A stretch of DNA of 60,381 nt from an uncultured Chromatiales bacterium (GCA_937128475.1 CAKZML010000273.1:1-60381), one strand, 5' to 3'. Positions 18,401 through 29,463 are shown, counted from the first letter of the stretch. Notes: a model not told the origin generated them from the sequence alone. Program-made: numbers and translations.

Positions 18401-19720
18401 TCAGCGCTTTATTAACGCCACATAATAGAAGCCGTCCATCGCCGAGTCACCCGGCAATATCTGGTAACCATATTCCATGCGTGTCGCCACGTCCTCCAGC
18501 AGTGCCAGGGACGCTTCCTCTGCGTTAGCGGTTTCAGCAAGGAACGGCCCTACAACCGCCTCGTTCTCCTGCCTCAATACCGAACACGTACAATACAAAA
18601 GTCTGCCGCCGGTGGCCAAAAGCGGCCAAAGAGCGCGGATCATTTGCGCCTGGAGTCGGGCCAGTTGTTCAATATCCTCGCTTCTGCGCAGCCACTTGAT
18701 ATCCGGGTGCCGACGAATCACACCCGTGGCGCTACACGGAGCATCCAGCAAGATCCGGTCAAAGGGCTTGCCATCCCACCAGGCAGCCGGGTCACTGGCA
18801 TCGCCTTCGCGCACCCCGGCCTGGTAGCCGGTTCGTTGCAGGTTGGCCTGCAGCCGCTCCAGGCGCCTCCCCGAGTTATCCAGTGCCACCAGGTCCAGAT
18901 TGCCATCCACCAGTTCCAGCAAGTGCGCGGTCTTGTTTCCCGGCGCTGCACAAGCGTCCAGCACCCGCTGTCCGGGCTGCACGTCCAGGCAATGTCCGGC
19001 CAGTTGGGCCGCCCCGTCCTGCACGGATACCCGCCCGCTACCAAACCCGGGCAGGTGCTCCACATCCATGGCTTTTTCGAGTAGCAAGGCTGAGGGAACG
19101 CTCTGCACAATCTCCGCCTGCCGGTTGCGCGCGCTGTGCACCGCCGCCACATACTCCTCCCGAGTACTCCGCTGCAGATTCACCCGCAGCCAAAAAGGCG
19201 CCTGGCTGTTATTCGCAATCAGTATCTTTTCCCAATCGGCAGGCCAGTCCGCCTGCAAGCGTTCCAGCAACCATCCGGGATGGGCATGACGCGCCGCGGG
19301 TTGCTTATCCAGTTTTTCAAGAACCGCCGCGCCCTCGCGCTGGCTGCGACGCAGGATGGCGTTAACCATTCCCGCGGCGCGGGGCTGCCGAAGTTTCCTG
19401 GCGGCGCTGACGGTTTCCGAAATCACCGCATGTTCCGCGGTGGACAAGTAATGCTGCTCGTACAGGCCGCAAATCATCAGGGCATGCAACACCCGTTGCT
19501 TGCGTGGCACGGGACGCTCCAGGAACACTGAGAGCAACCCATCCATTCGGCTATACCAGCGCAGTGCCCCGTAGACCAGCGCACCGAGCATTCGCCGATC
19601 GCTGTCACTGTCCAGGCCGGCCTGGGATTCAGGAAGAAGTTCCGACAGGGATTTCCCCTGGTGAACCACACCGGAAATCAGCTTGGCGGCTTCGGCCCTG
19701 ATGATGGAAGAGCTACTCAT
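18401..19720 (-). CDS. rsmB: 16S rRNA m5C967 methyltransferase RsmB
   Basis: 439 residues. The N-terminal NusB-like RNA-binding domain occupies about 1-140. A SAM-dependent methyltransferase domain follows, with AAQLAGHCLDVQPGQRVLDACAAPGNKTAHLLEL (SAM loop), LLDAPCSATGVIRRHPDIKW (first catalytic-region Cys) and LYCTCSV (the nucleophile/TC motif). I prefer the ATG at 19720, which overlaps the fmt stop as ATGA; a GTG at 19732 would add 4 residues. This start makes fmt-rsmB translationally coupled, with DUF4390 and ntrYX further downstream on the same strand. Confidence 0.95.
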   Translation of the reverse strand: MSSSSIIRAEAAKLISGVVHQGKSLSELLPESQAGLDSDSDRRMLGALVYGALRWYSRMDGLLSVFLERPVPRKQRVLHALMICGLYEQHYLSTAEHAVISETVSAARKLRQPRAAGMVNAILRRSQREGAAVLEKLDKQPAARHAHPGWLLERLQADWPADWEKILIANNSQAPFWLRVNLQRSTREEYVAAVHSARNRQAEIVQSVPSALLLEKAMDVEHLPGFGSGRVSVQDGAAQLAGHCLDVQPGQRVLDACAAPGNKTAHLLELVDGNLDLVALDNSGRRLERLQANLQRTGYQAGVREGDASDPAAWWDGKPFDRILLDAPCSATGVIRRHPDIKWLRRSEDIEQLARLQAQMIRALWPLLATGGRLLYCTCSVLRQENEAVVGPFLAETANAEEASLALLEDVATRMEYGYQILPGDSAMDGFYYVALIKR

Positions 19721-20655
19721 GAGCCCAGGCACACGTCAGCAAGCGGATAGGCATTGGCAAATTCTCCGGCCGTGACATTTCGTTTGCCCGGCATTTGTAC
19801 CTGCAACAATCTCAATAGACCGTCACCCGTGGCGACTACCACTCCATGCTTGTCACCGCAGACCACCGAACCCGGTGGGGCCTTGGAAACCCCCGGTTCA
19901 GGCCTGGCCATCCAAATTCTCAGTCGCTTGTCCTTGTACAGGGTCTCGGCCACGGGCCAGGGATTAAATGCCCGGACCCGCCTGGCAATAGCCTCCGCCG
20001 AGTCGTTCCAGTCAATCATGGCCTCGGATTTATCCAGTTTGCTGGCGTAACACGCACCTTCCCCGGGCTGGGGAGCGGGTCCGGACTTCGCCGCCATGAT
20101 GGCCGGCAGGGCGCGCATCAAGGCCTGGCCACCCAGTACTGTCAGCTTGTCATGCAAACTTCCGCCGGTATCGTCATCCTCGATTGCCAGGCTTTCCGCG
20201 GACCATACCGGGCCCGTATCCAGACCGGCATCCATCTGCATAATGCAGACCCCGGTTTCCCGGTCGCCGGCCAGTATGGCCCGCTGGATTGGCGCGGCAC
20301 CGCGCCAGCGCGGCAGCAAGGAGGCATGAATATTGATACAACCCAGCCGTGGAATAGCCAGTATTGGCCGGGGAATGATAAGACCGTAGGCCACCACAAC
20401 CATTACATCCGGCTCCAGGGCGGCAAATTTGGCGGCCATCTCCGGCCCACGCAATGACACTGGCTGGGCAACTTCAAGGCCCAACTCCAGGGCGCGCTGT
20501 TTTACCGGGCTGGGAGTGGGTTTTCGACCACGACCCGCCGGCCTGTCGGGCTGGGTGAGAACCAGTGAAATCTCATGACCTGCCGCTGACAGCGCATCCA
20601 GGGCGGATACCGAGAATTCCGGTGTGCCGGCGAAAATAACTTTCAAGGATGACAA
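19717..20655 (-). CDS. fmt: Methionyl-tRNA formyltransferase
   Basis: Formylates initiator Met-tRNA using 10-formyl-tetrahydrofolate. 312 residues. IFAGTPEFSVSALDAL is at the start, the active-site segment INIHASLLPRWRGAAPIQRA is near residue 107, followed by GVCIMQMDAGLDTGPV with the catalytic Asp. A C-terminal OB-like tRNA-binding domain follows (VRAFNPWPVAE onward). The start is a TTG at 20655 with AGAGG six bases upstream; a second TTG at 20646 is possible. It sits between def and rsmB, the standard order. Confidence 0.95.
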   Translation of the reverse strand: MSSLKVIFAGTPEFSVSALDALSAAGHEISLVLTQPDRPAGRGRKPTPSPVKQRALELGLEVAQPVSLRGPEMAAKFAALEPDVMVVVAYGLIIPRPILAIPRLGCINIHASLLPRWRGAAPIQRAILAGDRETGVCIMQMDAGLDTGPVWSAESLAIEDDDTGGSLHDKLTVLGGQALMRALPAIMAAKSGPAPQPGEGACYASKLDKSEAMIDWNDSAEAIARRVRAFNPWPVAETLYKDKRLRIWMARPEPGVSKAPPGSVVCGDKHGVVVATGDGLLRLLQVQMPGKRNVTAGEFANAYPLADVCLGS

Positions 20656-20664
20656 GCAAGGCCT

Positions 20665-21213
20665 CTACTGGTCTGATCGATCGCGGGAGACCGGGACCGG
20701 TTCGGGCTGGGAGCCGGTGATTTTTCGGGCCTTCTCTATCTTCTTGCGAATGCGCTGGCGCTTGAGCTCAGACAGGTAATCAACGAACAGCTTGCCTTCC
20801 AGGTGATCCATCTCGTGCTGGATACACACAGCCAACAGCCCTTCCGCCTCCATATCCATCGGCTCGCCAGTAATGCCCAGCCCACGAACCCTGATCTGCT
20901 GGGCCCTGGCCACTTTTTCGTATACATCCGGCACCGATAAACATCCCTCATCCGACCAGGCATCGCCCTCGGATTCTGTGATCTCGGGATTAATCAGCAC
21001 CACCGGGGCCGACTGGTCTTCACTGACATCCGCCACCAAAATACGCTGGTGTACATTGACCTGGGTAGCAGCCAGTCCAATTCCCGGGGCTGCATACATG
21101 GTTTCAAACATATCTTTAATCAATTCACGGGTGTCATCAGTTACCTCGGTAACTGGTGTAGCCACGGTTCTGAGCCGCGGATCGGGGTATTCAAGTATTT
21201 GTAACTTTGCCAT
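20665..21213 (-). CDS. def: Peptide deformylase
   Basis: Removes the N-terminal formyl group from nascent proteins. 182 residues from the ATG at 21213 ([11 protein letters not shown]); an upstream TTG would add six unconserved residues. All three active-site motifs are present: [18 protein letters not shown] (metal-binding Cys) and QHEMDHLEG (two metal-binding His plus catalytic Glu). The C-terminus is basic ([13 protein letters not shown]). It is the first gene of the def-fmt-rsmB-DUF4390-ntrY-ntrX run. It is divergent from the LysM gene, with about 230 bases of promoter DNA between them. Confidence 0.95.
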   Translation of the reverse strand: MAKLQILEYPDPRLRTVATPVTEVTDDTRELIKDMFETMYAAPGIGLAATQVNVHQRILVADVSEDQSAPVVLINPEITESEGDAWSDEGCLSVPDVYEKVARAQQIRVRGLGITGEPMDMEAEGLLAVCIQHEMDHLEGKLFVDYLSELKRQRIRKKIEKARKITGSQPEPVPVSRDRSDQ

Positions 21214-21444
21214 GTTTAGTAGGTTCGTCAATTCGTGTGTTTTCGAGAAAATGCTGCTAAAGTTCTTGAGGATTCAGAAGAATTGTCTGAATTATGCGAA
21301 ATGTGTCACATCACCCTCTCACAGGGAAGTAGACACTGGCAACTAACGATTAGAGTGCCGGAATCCATAAGCCGGAATCATTATAACAACGCGGGCTGCC
21401 TTAATGGGCAGTAGTGTAGACAGACGGAAGGAGCGATCCAGATA

Positions 21445-22545
21445 ATGTCTCTTCCGAAGCTTGCAATGACAAAGCTGGGACACAGTTTGTGCCTGGCATT
21501 GGCGATGGTAGCCGTAGCGGCTCCTGTGAATGCTTCGACTGGTGATGCAGCAATACGTGTAGCCCAGGCGAACACTTCAGACACTGTGCAACTTGCCCAG
21601 GGGCATCCCGACCGCTATGTGGTGGTCAAGGGTGACACCCTGTGGGATATCTCCGGCAAGTTCCTGACCAATCCCTGGCTGTGGCCAGAGATTTGGTATG
21701 TGAACCCCCAGGTGGAAAACCCACACCTGATCTATCCAGGCGATGTCCTGGTGCTGATCTGGGTGGATGGTCGTCCCCAGCTCAGGCTGGAACGCGGCAC
21801 CACCGAGAAATTCTCCCCACGAGTCCGTTCGACCGCCCTGGACGAAGCAATCACCACGCTTTCCCATGACGCCATCGCCGGATTCTTGTCACGCCCCGGG
21901 ATAATTTCCGAGGAACAACGTGAGAGCGCCCCTTATGTGCTGTCAACCAGGCAGGGACATCTCGTGGCAGCGGCTGGCATGGACCTGTATGTGCGCCGTA
22001 ACAAGTCGGCTGCCGGATCAGACCTGTCCATCATGCACGTTGGCGAACCCCTGGTGGACCCGGATAACGGCGACCGCCTTGGCTACGAAGCCCATTACGT
22101 GGGCATGGGCAATGTGAGTTCTGTTGGCGACCCGGCAACCGTGAAGATGACGGAAAGCCACCGGGAAGCGCTGGAAGGCGACCTGCTATTTGCCGAAGCC
22201 GAGGATTTCCCGAACCACTACATCCCTCATGCGCCGAATTCCGAGGTGAATGGGCAGGTTATATCGGTTGCCGCAGGCAGCGCCATGGCCGGACAATTCA
22301 TGGTCATAGCCTTTAACCGTGGCAGTCGCCATGGAATCGAGCCTGGCCATGTGTTGTCAGTCTGGAACAAGGGCGATGTCGTCATCGACCGCGTGAAAGG
22401 CGGAATGATGGGTGAAAAGGTTCAGCTGCCTGATGAGTACGCCGGAAAGTTAATGGTGTTCAAAGTCGGAGACCGCATGAGCTTCGGACTTATCATCAGC
22501 GCAGAGAGAGAGATTGGAAAACTGGATTTCATTCGAAACCCCTGA
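21445..22545 (+). CDS. LysM peptidoglycan-binding protein, exported
   Basis: 366 residues. A signal peptide (hydrophobic core SLCLALAMVAVAAPVNA, cleavage near residue 30) is followed by a single LysM domain at about 52-100 (YVVVKGDTLWDISGKFL then NPHLIYPGDVLVLIW). The long C-terminal region of about 250 residues has no domain I can name, but it is typical of the LysM protein always found beside def and dprA in gammaproteobacteria. AAGGAG lies 11 bases before the ATG. A terminator-like hairpin follows. Confidence 0.9.
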   Translation: MSLPKLAMTKLGHSLCLALAMVAVAAPVNASTGDAAIRVAQANTSDTVQLAQGHPDRYVVVKGDTLWDISGKFLTNPWLWPEIWYVNPQVENPHLIYPGDVLVLIWVDGRPQLRLERGTTEKFSPRVRSTALDEAITTLSHDAIAGFLSRPGIISEEQRESAPYVLSTRQGHLVAAAGMDLYVRRNKSAAGSDLSIMHVGEPLVDPDNGDRLGYEAHYVGMGNVSSVGDPATVKMTESHREALEGDLLFAEAEDFPNHYIPHAPNSEVNGQVISVAAGSAMAGQFMVIAFNRGSRHGIEPGHVLSVWNKGDVVIDRVKGGMMGEKVQLPDEYAGKLMVFKVGDRMSFGLIISAEREIGKLDFIRNP

Positions 22546-22569
22546 CCTGATGCCACTGGTATTGTTGAG

Positions 22570-22604
22570 CACTGCCCGCGCTTCGTCGCGGGCAGTGTCG
22601 TTTT
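22570..22604 (+). terminator. Hairpin with short T-tract between LysM gene and dprA
   Basis: Arms CACTGCCCGCG (22570-22580) and CGCGGGCAGTG (22587-22597) pair perfectly over 11 bases around CTTCGT, followed by TCGTTTT. This fits an intrinsic terminator for the LysM gene. The dprA ATG follows only 3 bases after the T-tract, so the hairpin covers the place where a dprA ribosome binding site would be. Confidence 0.7.
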
Positions 22605-22607
22605 GAA

Positions 22608-23726
22608 ATGCTCAAATCACCCGAATTCTGGCTCAAACTGATCCGCTGTCCGGGAGTCGGGCCCCAACAGGGACGAAGCCTGCTGGACGCGTGGGCGGCG
22701 GAAGCACCCCCCGGCCCCTCAGACGCCTCCTTCCTCGCTCAATGCGGTTGGAGCAGCGCAACTATCCAGGCATTCCAGAGGCTGGACGAAGAGATCCTGG
22801 CTGCCGACCTGGAATGGCTGTCCCAGCCAGGCAACCACCTGGTAGGCATGGATGACCCACGCTATCCGGCCCTGCTGCGTAGAATCCAGGACCCACCCCT
22901 GGCGCTATTCGTGCGCGGCGAGCCCAGGCTGCTCCAAGCGCCCCAGATTGCGGTGGTTGGCAGTCGCAACCCCACCCAGGGAGGCGTTGAAAACGGGCGG
23001 AAATTCGCTCGATTTATCGCCAGCCAGGCAGTGGTGGTGACCAGTGGCCTGGCCCAGGGCATAGACTGCGCGGCCCACGAGGGCGCCATGGAAAGCGGCA
23101 CCACCATCGCGGTAACCGGCACCGGCCTGGACAAAGTATATCCCCGATCCAGCGAGGCGGTGGCCCAGGCCATTTCCGAACAAGGCGCCCTGGTAAGCGA
23201 ATTTCCTCCAGGCACGCCACCCAGGCGGGAAAACTTTCCGCGCCGGAATCGCATCATCAGCGGCATGTCACTGGGAACCCTCGTAGTGGAGGCCACACGC
23301 CGCAGCGGCTCATTAATCACCGCCAGGCTGGCCAGCGAGCAAGGCCGGGAAGTCTTTGCCATCCCGGGCTCCATCCACAACCCCATGGCCCGGGGCTGCC
23401 ACCAGCTAATCCGGCAGGGAGCCAAGCTGGTGGAGTCTGCCGGGGACATTTTTGAGGAGTTGGGACCGCTGGCAGCCACTGTGGAAAAGCAACCGGTCCA
23501 GGCCCCCCAGGCCGACCTGCCAGGGATTCCGCCCAGGGATCCCGAGTACACCTTATTACTGGACGCCCTGGGCCATGATCCGGTATCTCTGGACCAATTA
23601 GGCCAGCGGACTGGTTTGACGGCTGGTGAGCTTTCCTCCATGCTCCTCGTCCTAGAATTAGAGGGTGAGGTCACCCGAGAGCGTGGGGGACGCTATACGC
23701 GGACCCCGAAAGAGGCTGATAGATGA
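22608..23726 (+). CDS. dprA: DNA-processing protein DprA
   Basis: Binds incoming single-stranded DNA and loads RecA during natural transformation. 372 residues. A short helical N-terminal domain is followed by an extended Rossmann domain: VVGSRNPTQGG near 122, VVTSGLAQGIDCAAHEGAM near 145, GTGLDKVYPRSS, SEFPPGTPPRRENFPRRNRIISG and VVEATRRSGSLITARLASEQGR. A C-terminal winged-helix-like domain (LDALGHDPVSLDQLGQRTGL) is present. No Shine-Dalgarno sequence precedes the ATG; the upstream bases are the tail of the hairpin. The stop overlaps the smg start (ATGA). Confidence 0.94.
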   Translation: MLKSPEFWLKLIRCPGVGPQQGRSLLDAWAAEAPPGPSDASFLAQCGWSSATIQAFQRLDEEILAADLEWLSQPGNHLVGMDDPRYPALLRRIQDPPLALFVRGEPRLLQAPQIAVVGSRNPTQGGVENGRKFARFIASQAVVVTSGLAQGIDCAAHEGAMESGTTIAVTGTGLDKVYPRSSEAVAQAISEQGALVSEFPPGTPPRRENFPRRNRIISGMSLGTLVVEATRRSGSLITARLASEQGREVFAIPGSIHNPMARGCHQLIRQGAKLVESAGDIFEELGPLAATVEKQPVQAPQADLPGIPPRDPEYTLLLDALGHDPVSLDQLGQRTGLTAGELSSMLLVLELEGEVTRERGGRYTRTPKEADR

Positions 23727-24202
23727 AGCAAGACGTGCTCGATGTACTTATGTACCTGTTCGAGACATACATGACGGACGAGAGCGCCGAAAACGAGCCT
23801 GACAGGTCTGAACTGAAGGGTGAGTTGGAGCGTGCGGGTTTCCATAACCGTGAAATTGATCGCGCCCTGGACTGGTTGGACGGCCTGACTGACGGACCCG
23901 ACATCTCCCGCCTGCGTGCTCCAACCGCGCGGGCCAGCCGAATTTTCAACGATGTTGAACGCGCCCACCTGGATATCCACGCCCAGGGCTACATCATGTA
24001 CCTGGAACAAATTGGTATCTTGTCGGCGGAGCAACGGGAGTTGCTAATTGATCGCCTGATGGCGCTGGGAACCGATGAAGTCGATATCGAACAAATTAAG
24101 TGGGTGGTGCTGATGGTGCTGTTTAGCCAGCCGGGTCAGGAAACCGCCTATGCACGGATGGAAGACCTGGTTTTCGATGAAAACCCGGGATTGCTGCATT
24201 AA
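23723..24202 (+). CDS. smg: Smg protein (DUF494)
   Basis: 159 residues of the Smg/DUF494 family: starts MKQDVLDVLMYLFETYM, contains LDWLDGL and a mid-region LEQIGILSAEQRELLIDRLMALG, and ends with IKWVVLMVLFSQPGQE. Function is unknown; the family is fixed next to dprA and topA in gammaproteobacteria. It overlaps dprA by 4 bases and is probably translated by coupling. Confidence 0.92.
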   Translation: MKQDVLDVLMYLFETYMTDESAENEPDRSELKGELERAGFHNREIDRALDWLDGLTDGPDISRLRAPTARASRIFNDVERAHLDIHAQGYIMYLEQIGILSAEQRELLIDRLMALGTDEVDIEQIKWVVLMVLFSQPGQETAYARMEDLVFDENPGLLH

Positions 24203-24270
24203 GTAACGCGTTGATCGGATAGAAATATTCAATCTGAACCAATTACTAACAAGAGAAACCTGAACCTCCG

Positions 24271-26763
24271 ATGTCCAAGAATCTTGTCATTGTAGAGTCG
24301 CCTGCCAAGGCGAAAACTATCAAGAAATACCTGGGGAAAGATTTCCAGGTCATGGCCTCCTATGGCCACGTACGCGACCTGGTTCCCAAGGAAGGCGCGG
24401 TAGACCCCGAGCAGGGTTTCGCCATGAAGTACGCGCTCATCGAGAAGAACATCAAGCATGTCAGCGCCATCCGCAAAGCCATGAAGCAGGCTGATGCCCT
24501 GTACCTCGCGACTGACCCTGATCGCGAGGGTGAGGCGATCTCGTGGCATTTGCTGGAGCATCTCAAGGAACAGGGCGATCTGGAGAATAAGGCGGTATAC
24601 CGGGTAGAGTTTTACCAGATCACCCAAAACGCCGTGCGCGAGGCGATTGCCAGCCCCAGGGAATTATCCATCGACCTTATTAATGCCCAGCAGGCTCGGC
24701 GAGCCCTGGATTACCTGGTGGGTTTCAATCTTTCTCCCCTGCTATGGCGCAAGTTCTTTCCCGGCCTGTCTGCCGGCCGCGTACAAAGTCCTGCGCTGCG
24801 ACTGATCGTTGAGCGTGAAGACGAGATCCGGGCCTTCCTGCGTCGGGAATTCTGGTCTGTAGAAGCCGCGGTATCGAAGAACTCGACGAGCTTCCCGGCC
24901 CGCCTGGCTGAATACAAGGGCGAGAAAGTAGAACAGTTCAGTTTCGAGAACGGCGACGCAGCGAAGGAGGTCGAAGAAACCCTGGCCGCTGCCGCCAATG
25001 GCAAGCTGACGGTCTCGGAAATCCAGAAAAAGCAGCGTCGCCGCAACCCGGCAGCGCCGTTCACGACGTCCACCCTGCAACAGGATGCCAGCCGGAAACT
25101 CGGCTTTGGCGCCCAACGCACCATGATGCTGGCCCAGCGCCTGTATGAAGGCCTGGATTTCGGTGAAGGCCCGGTGGGTCTGATCACCTATATGCGTACC
25201 GACTCGGTCAACCTGGCCCCCGAAGCCATCGATGAAATTCGCGGCGTCATTGCACAGCGATACGGTGCGGATCGGGTTCCGGCTGAACACCGGCTTTTCA
25301 AAACAAAGTCGAAAAATGCCCAGGAAGCCCATGAAGCCGTCCGTCCGGCCCAGGCCACCATTACTCCTGACGTTCTCAGGGGCAAGATCGACAACGACCA
25401 GTTCCGGCTGTATGAACTGATCTGGCGACGGGCCATTGCCTGTCAGATGATTCCGGCGGTATACGATACCGTTGCGGTAGATATGCTGGCAGGCCCCGAC
25501 GGTGACCAGCGCCACCGCTTCCGGGCCAACGGCTCGATACTGGTGGAGCCCGGTTTTATGGCGGTCTACCAGGAAAGTAAGAGCGTGCAAGCCACCAAAG
25601 CCGAAGGCGATGGCGATGGCAACGGCCAGGACCGCATCCTTCCAGCCATGGAAGAAGGCGACACTATTACCCTGCAGCAAATAATTACCGAACAGCATTT
25701 CACCGAGCCGCCGCCGCGTTATTCAGAGGCCAGCCTGGTGAAGTCACTGGAAGAACACGGCATTGGCCGCCCATCCACCTATGCCAGCATTATCCAGACC
25801 CTGAAGAACAAGGATTATGCTGAACTGGATGGCAGGCGCTTCTTCCCCACAGACCGTGGAATCGGCGTTAACCGCTTCCTGACCAAGTATTTCGAGCGCT
25901 ATGTAGATTACGATTTTACGGCCCGCCTGGAAGACGAACTGGACGCGGTATCCCGTGGCGAAGAGGAATGGCTGCCCCTTATGGGCCAGTTCTGGAAACC
26001 GTTCGAGGAACTGGTCGAACAGAGCAAGGAAATCTCCAGGGATGAAGCAAACCCGTCCATTCCCCTGGGTACCGATCCAGTAACCGGCAAGCCGGTTAGC
26101 GCCCGACTGGGTCGCTACGGTTCTTTTGCCCAGATTGGCTCCCGGGATGACGAGGACAAGCCGAAATTTGCCGGTCTGCGCCCCGGGCAACGGATGTCCG
26201 ACATCACCCTGGAAGAAGCGCTGATCCTGTTCCAGCTGCCACGGGACCTGGGAGAAACTCCTGAAGGCGAGCCCATGACTGTGGCCATCGGACGCTTTGG
26301 TCCGTACGTGCGTTACGGCAGCAACTTTGCCAGCCTCAAGACCGACGACCCCTATACCATCACTCCCGAGCGAGCCCTGGAAGTGGTGAACGAGAAAAAA
26401 CTGGCGGACGCGGAACGACTGATACTGGAATTTGAAGAAGAAGGCATCCAGGTCCTGAAAGGACGCTGGGGACCTTTCGTCACCGACGCAAGCAAGAAAA
26501 AAGCCCGGGTCGCCAAGGACCAGGACGCCAGCAAACTGACCCTGGAAGAATGCCAGGCCATGCTGCTGGCCGCGCCTGAACCCAAGGGCCGGGGTGGCCG
26601 GAAAGTAAGCGCCAAAAAGAAGGTCGCGAAAAAAGCGACTACCAAGAAAAAGGTCACAAAGAAGAAGGTGACCAAGAAGAAAACCAGGAAAAAGGCAGCG
26701 AACAAAAAGAAGGCCACGAGCAAGAAGAAAGCTGCGGTGAAGACCAAGGACTCAAAGGCCTGA
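24271..26763 (+). CDS. topA: DNA topoisomerase I, lysine-tail form
   Basis: Relaxes negative supercoils. 830 residues. Toprim domain at the start (NLVIVESPAKAKTI, and ATDPDREGEAISWH near 80). The active-site tyrosine lies in VGLITYMRTDSVNL near residue 310. HGIGRPSTYASIIQTL and the Topo C-terminal repeats (GRYGSFAQIG, GRFGPYVRYG, GRWGPFVTDA) follow. The E. coli zinc-ribbon domains are absent. Instead, residues from about 775 to the end are a Lys/Ala/Thr tail with many KKK units. Such tails bind DNA and occur in several bacterial TopA lineages. The gene is preceded by a 68-base gap after smg. Confidence 0.95.
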   Translation: MSKNLVIVESPAKAKTIKKYLGKDFQVMASYGHVRDLVPKEGAVDPEQGFAMKYALIEKNIKHVSAIRKAMKQADALYLATDPDREGEAISWHLLEHLKEQGDLENKAVYRVEFYQITQNAVREAIASPRELSIDLINAQQARRALDYLVGFNLSPLLWRKFFPGLSAGRVQSPALRLIVEREDEIRAFLRREFWSVEAAVSKNSTSFPARLAEYKGEKVEQFSFENGDAAKEVEETLAAAANGKLTVSEIQKKQRRRNPAAPFTTSTLQQDASRKLGFGAQRTMMLAQRLYEGLDFGEGPVGLITYMRTDSVNLAPEAIDEIRGVIAQRYGADRVPAEHRLFKTKSKNAQEAHEAVRPAQATITPDVLRGKIDNDQFRLYELIWRRAIACQMIPAVYDTVAVDMLAGPDGDQRHRFRANGSILVEPGFMAVYQESKSVQATKAEGDGDGNGQDRILPAMEEGDTITLQQIITEQHFTEPPPRYSEASLVKSLEEHGIGRPSTYASIIQTLKNKDYAELDGRRFFPTDRGIGVNRFLTKYFERYVDYDFTARLEDELDAVSRGEEEWLPLMGQFWKPFEELVEQSKEISRDEANPSIPLGTDPVTGKPVSARLGRYGSFAQIGSRDDEDKPKFAGLRPGQRMSDITLEEALILFQLPRDLGETPEGEPMTVAIGRFGPYVRYGSNFASLKTDDPYTITPERALEVVNEKKLADAERLILEFEEEGIQVLKGRWGPFVTDASKKKARVAKDQDASKLTLEECQAMLLAAPEPKGRGGRKVSAKKKVAKKATTKKKVTKKKVTKKKTRKKAANKKKATSKKKAAVKTKDSKA

Positions 26764-26803
26764 CGCGCCCCGAGGGCCGTCAGCTGGCGTGAGGACGTCC
26801 GGC

Positions 26804-28301
<1,498 letters not shown>

Positions 28302-28316
28302 CCCGGGTTCACGCTG

Positions 28317-28712
28317 CTACAGGAACAGCAACACCAGGTTGCCGATGGCCAGGGCCAAAAGGATTATCCAGGTAAATAGCGTCCCGTAGAAACGGCCAAC
28401 GCTGCGACCCTTTGTGGAGGCCAGGCCCCAGGCATGCATAACGCGAGCGATAAAAATTCCGGCGCCGGCGACATGCAGCAACCAACCCGACAGGTGATTG
28501 AGTTCCGCCAACAGCAGCAGGAAAAGGATGGTGGGCACGTACTCAACGAAGTTCGCCTGGACACGGATTGCGCGCTCAAGCTCCGGATTATCGGCATCAC
28601 CCAAATTAACCCCGAGGGTCTGGCGAAAACGCACCACCCGATATGAGAGCCCAAGCAGCAGCAGGGCGCACAAGGAAGCGTAGAGCGTGGTGACGGGTAC
28701 CAGGTTAATCAT
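28317..28712 (-). CDS. MAPEG family membrane protein
   Basis: 131 residues with four predicted membrane helices (about 5-23, 55-76, 79-96, 105-130). The MAPEG-like features are a first-loop arginine-rich segment (SYRVVRFRQTLGVNLGD) and the conserved ERAIRVQANFVEYVPTILFLLLLAEL, where the RxxxNFxE pattern is the family hallmark. Relatives include microsomal glutathione S-transferase and YecN. The substrate is unknown. It is separated from the upstream tag gene by about 90 bases. Confidence 0.88.
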   Translation of the reverse strand: MINLVPVTTLYASLCALLLLGLSYRVVRFRQTLGVNLGDADNPELERAIRVQANFVEYVPTILFLLLLAELNHLSGWLLHVAGAGIFIARVMHAWGLASTKGRSVGRFYGTLFTWIILLALAIGNLVLLFL

Positions 28713-28805
28713 GCTGCGAACCTCTCAGACATCCAGGGTTTATATTCAACGGGCAAGACTAGCACGACCGGCATTCGTGAGGCATGACGGACATAGCACC
28801 GCGGG

Positions 28806-29399
28806 CTACGCAAGACGCGCGCACTGGGAATACCTGAAACATCCCGTCTGGTGATCATTGACCAGTCCCGCCGCCTGCATGTGAGCGTACATGATAGTGC
28901 TGCCGACAAACTTGAACCCCCGCTTTTTAAGATCCTTTGACAAGGCGTCGGACTGCTCGGAAGTGGCAGGCAGTTGCTTATGGGTTTTCCAGCGGTTCTG
29001 AATGGGCTTGCCGCCAACAAAACCCCAGATGTAATCATTGAAGCTGCCGAACTCCTCTTGCACCTGCAAAAACGCCCTGGCATTGGTCACCGCGGCGGCC
29101 ACCTTCAGGCGATTACGAATAATCCCGGTATCCTGCAGCAACTGCTGAATCTTCTGGTCATCAAATTCAGCCACCACCCGGGGGTCGAAATTACAGAAAG
29201 CCTTGCGGTAACCCTCACGCCTGTTCAGCACCGTCGCCCAGCTCAATCCGGCCTGGGCGCCCTCAAGTATCAAGAATTCGAATTGTTGCCGGTCATTGCG
29301 AACAGGCACACCCCACTCATGGTCGTGATAGTGGTAATACAGATCGTTGCCACCTTCTACCCAGCGGCAGCGGGACTTTCCGTCATCCAAAACACTCAT
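28806..29399 (-). CDS. tag: DNA-3-methyladenine glycosylase I
   Basis: Removes 3-methyladenine from alkylated DNA. 197 residues. RCRWVEGG and YHYHDHEWGVPVRND at the N-terminus supply the zinc ligands Cys and His. FLILEGAQAGLSWATVLNRR near 45 and KGLKFVGSTIMYAHMQA-like FKFVGSTIMYAHMQA near 160 are family blocks. The C-terminal VNDHQTGCFR supplies the second His/Cys pair, so the zinc snap is complete. It lies downstream of the terminator of the EGKCG-repeat gene and is likely transcribed on its own. Confidence 0.95.
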   Translation of the reverse strand: MSVLDDGKSRCRWVEGGNDLYYHYHDHEWGVPVRNDRQQFEFLILEGAQAGLSWATVLNRREGYRKAFCNFDPRVVAEFDDQKIQQLLQDTGIIRNRLKVAAAVTNARAFLQVQEEFGSFNDYIWGFVGGKPIQNRWKTHKQLPATSEQSDALSKDLKKRGFKFVGSTIMYAHMQAAGLVNDHQTGCFRYSQCARLA

Positions 29400-29424
29400 G
29401 GGATACCCCGGGGTTCATCACTTC

Positions 29425-29463
29425 AAAATAAAAACGGCCCGTGACCTTTGCAGGTCACGAGCC
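29425..29463 (-). terminator. Intrinsic terminator of the EGKCG-repeat gene
   Basis: On the minus strand an 11-base arm GGCTCGTGACC pairs (one G-T or mismatch position) with GGTCACGGGCC around a 6-base loop. GTTTTTATTTT follows. It lies 43 bases beyond the stop of the gene at 29506 and ends 26 bases before the tag start, so it isolates the two genes. Confidence 0.85.
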
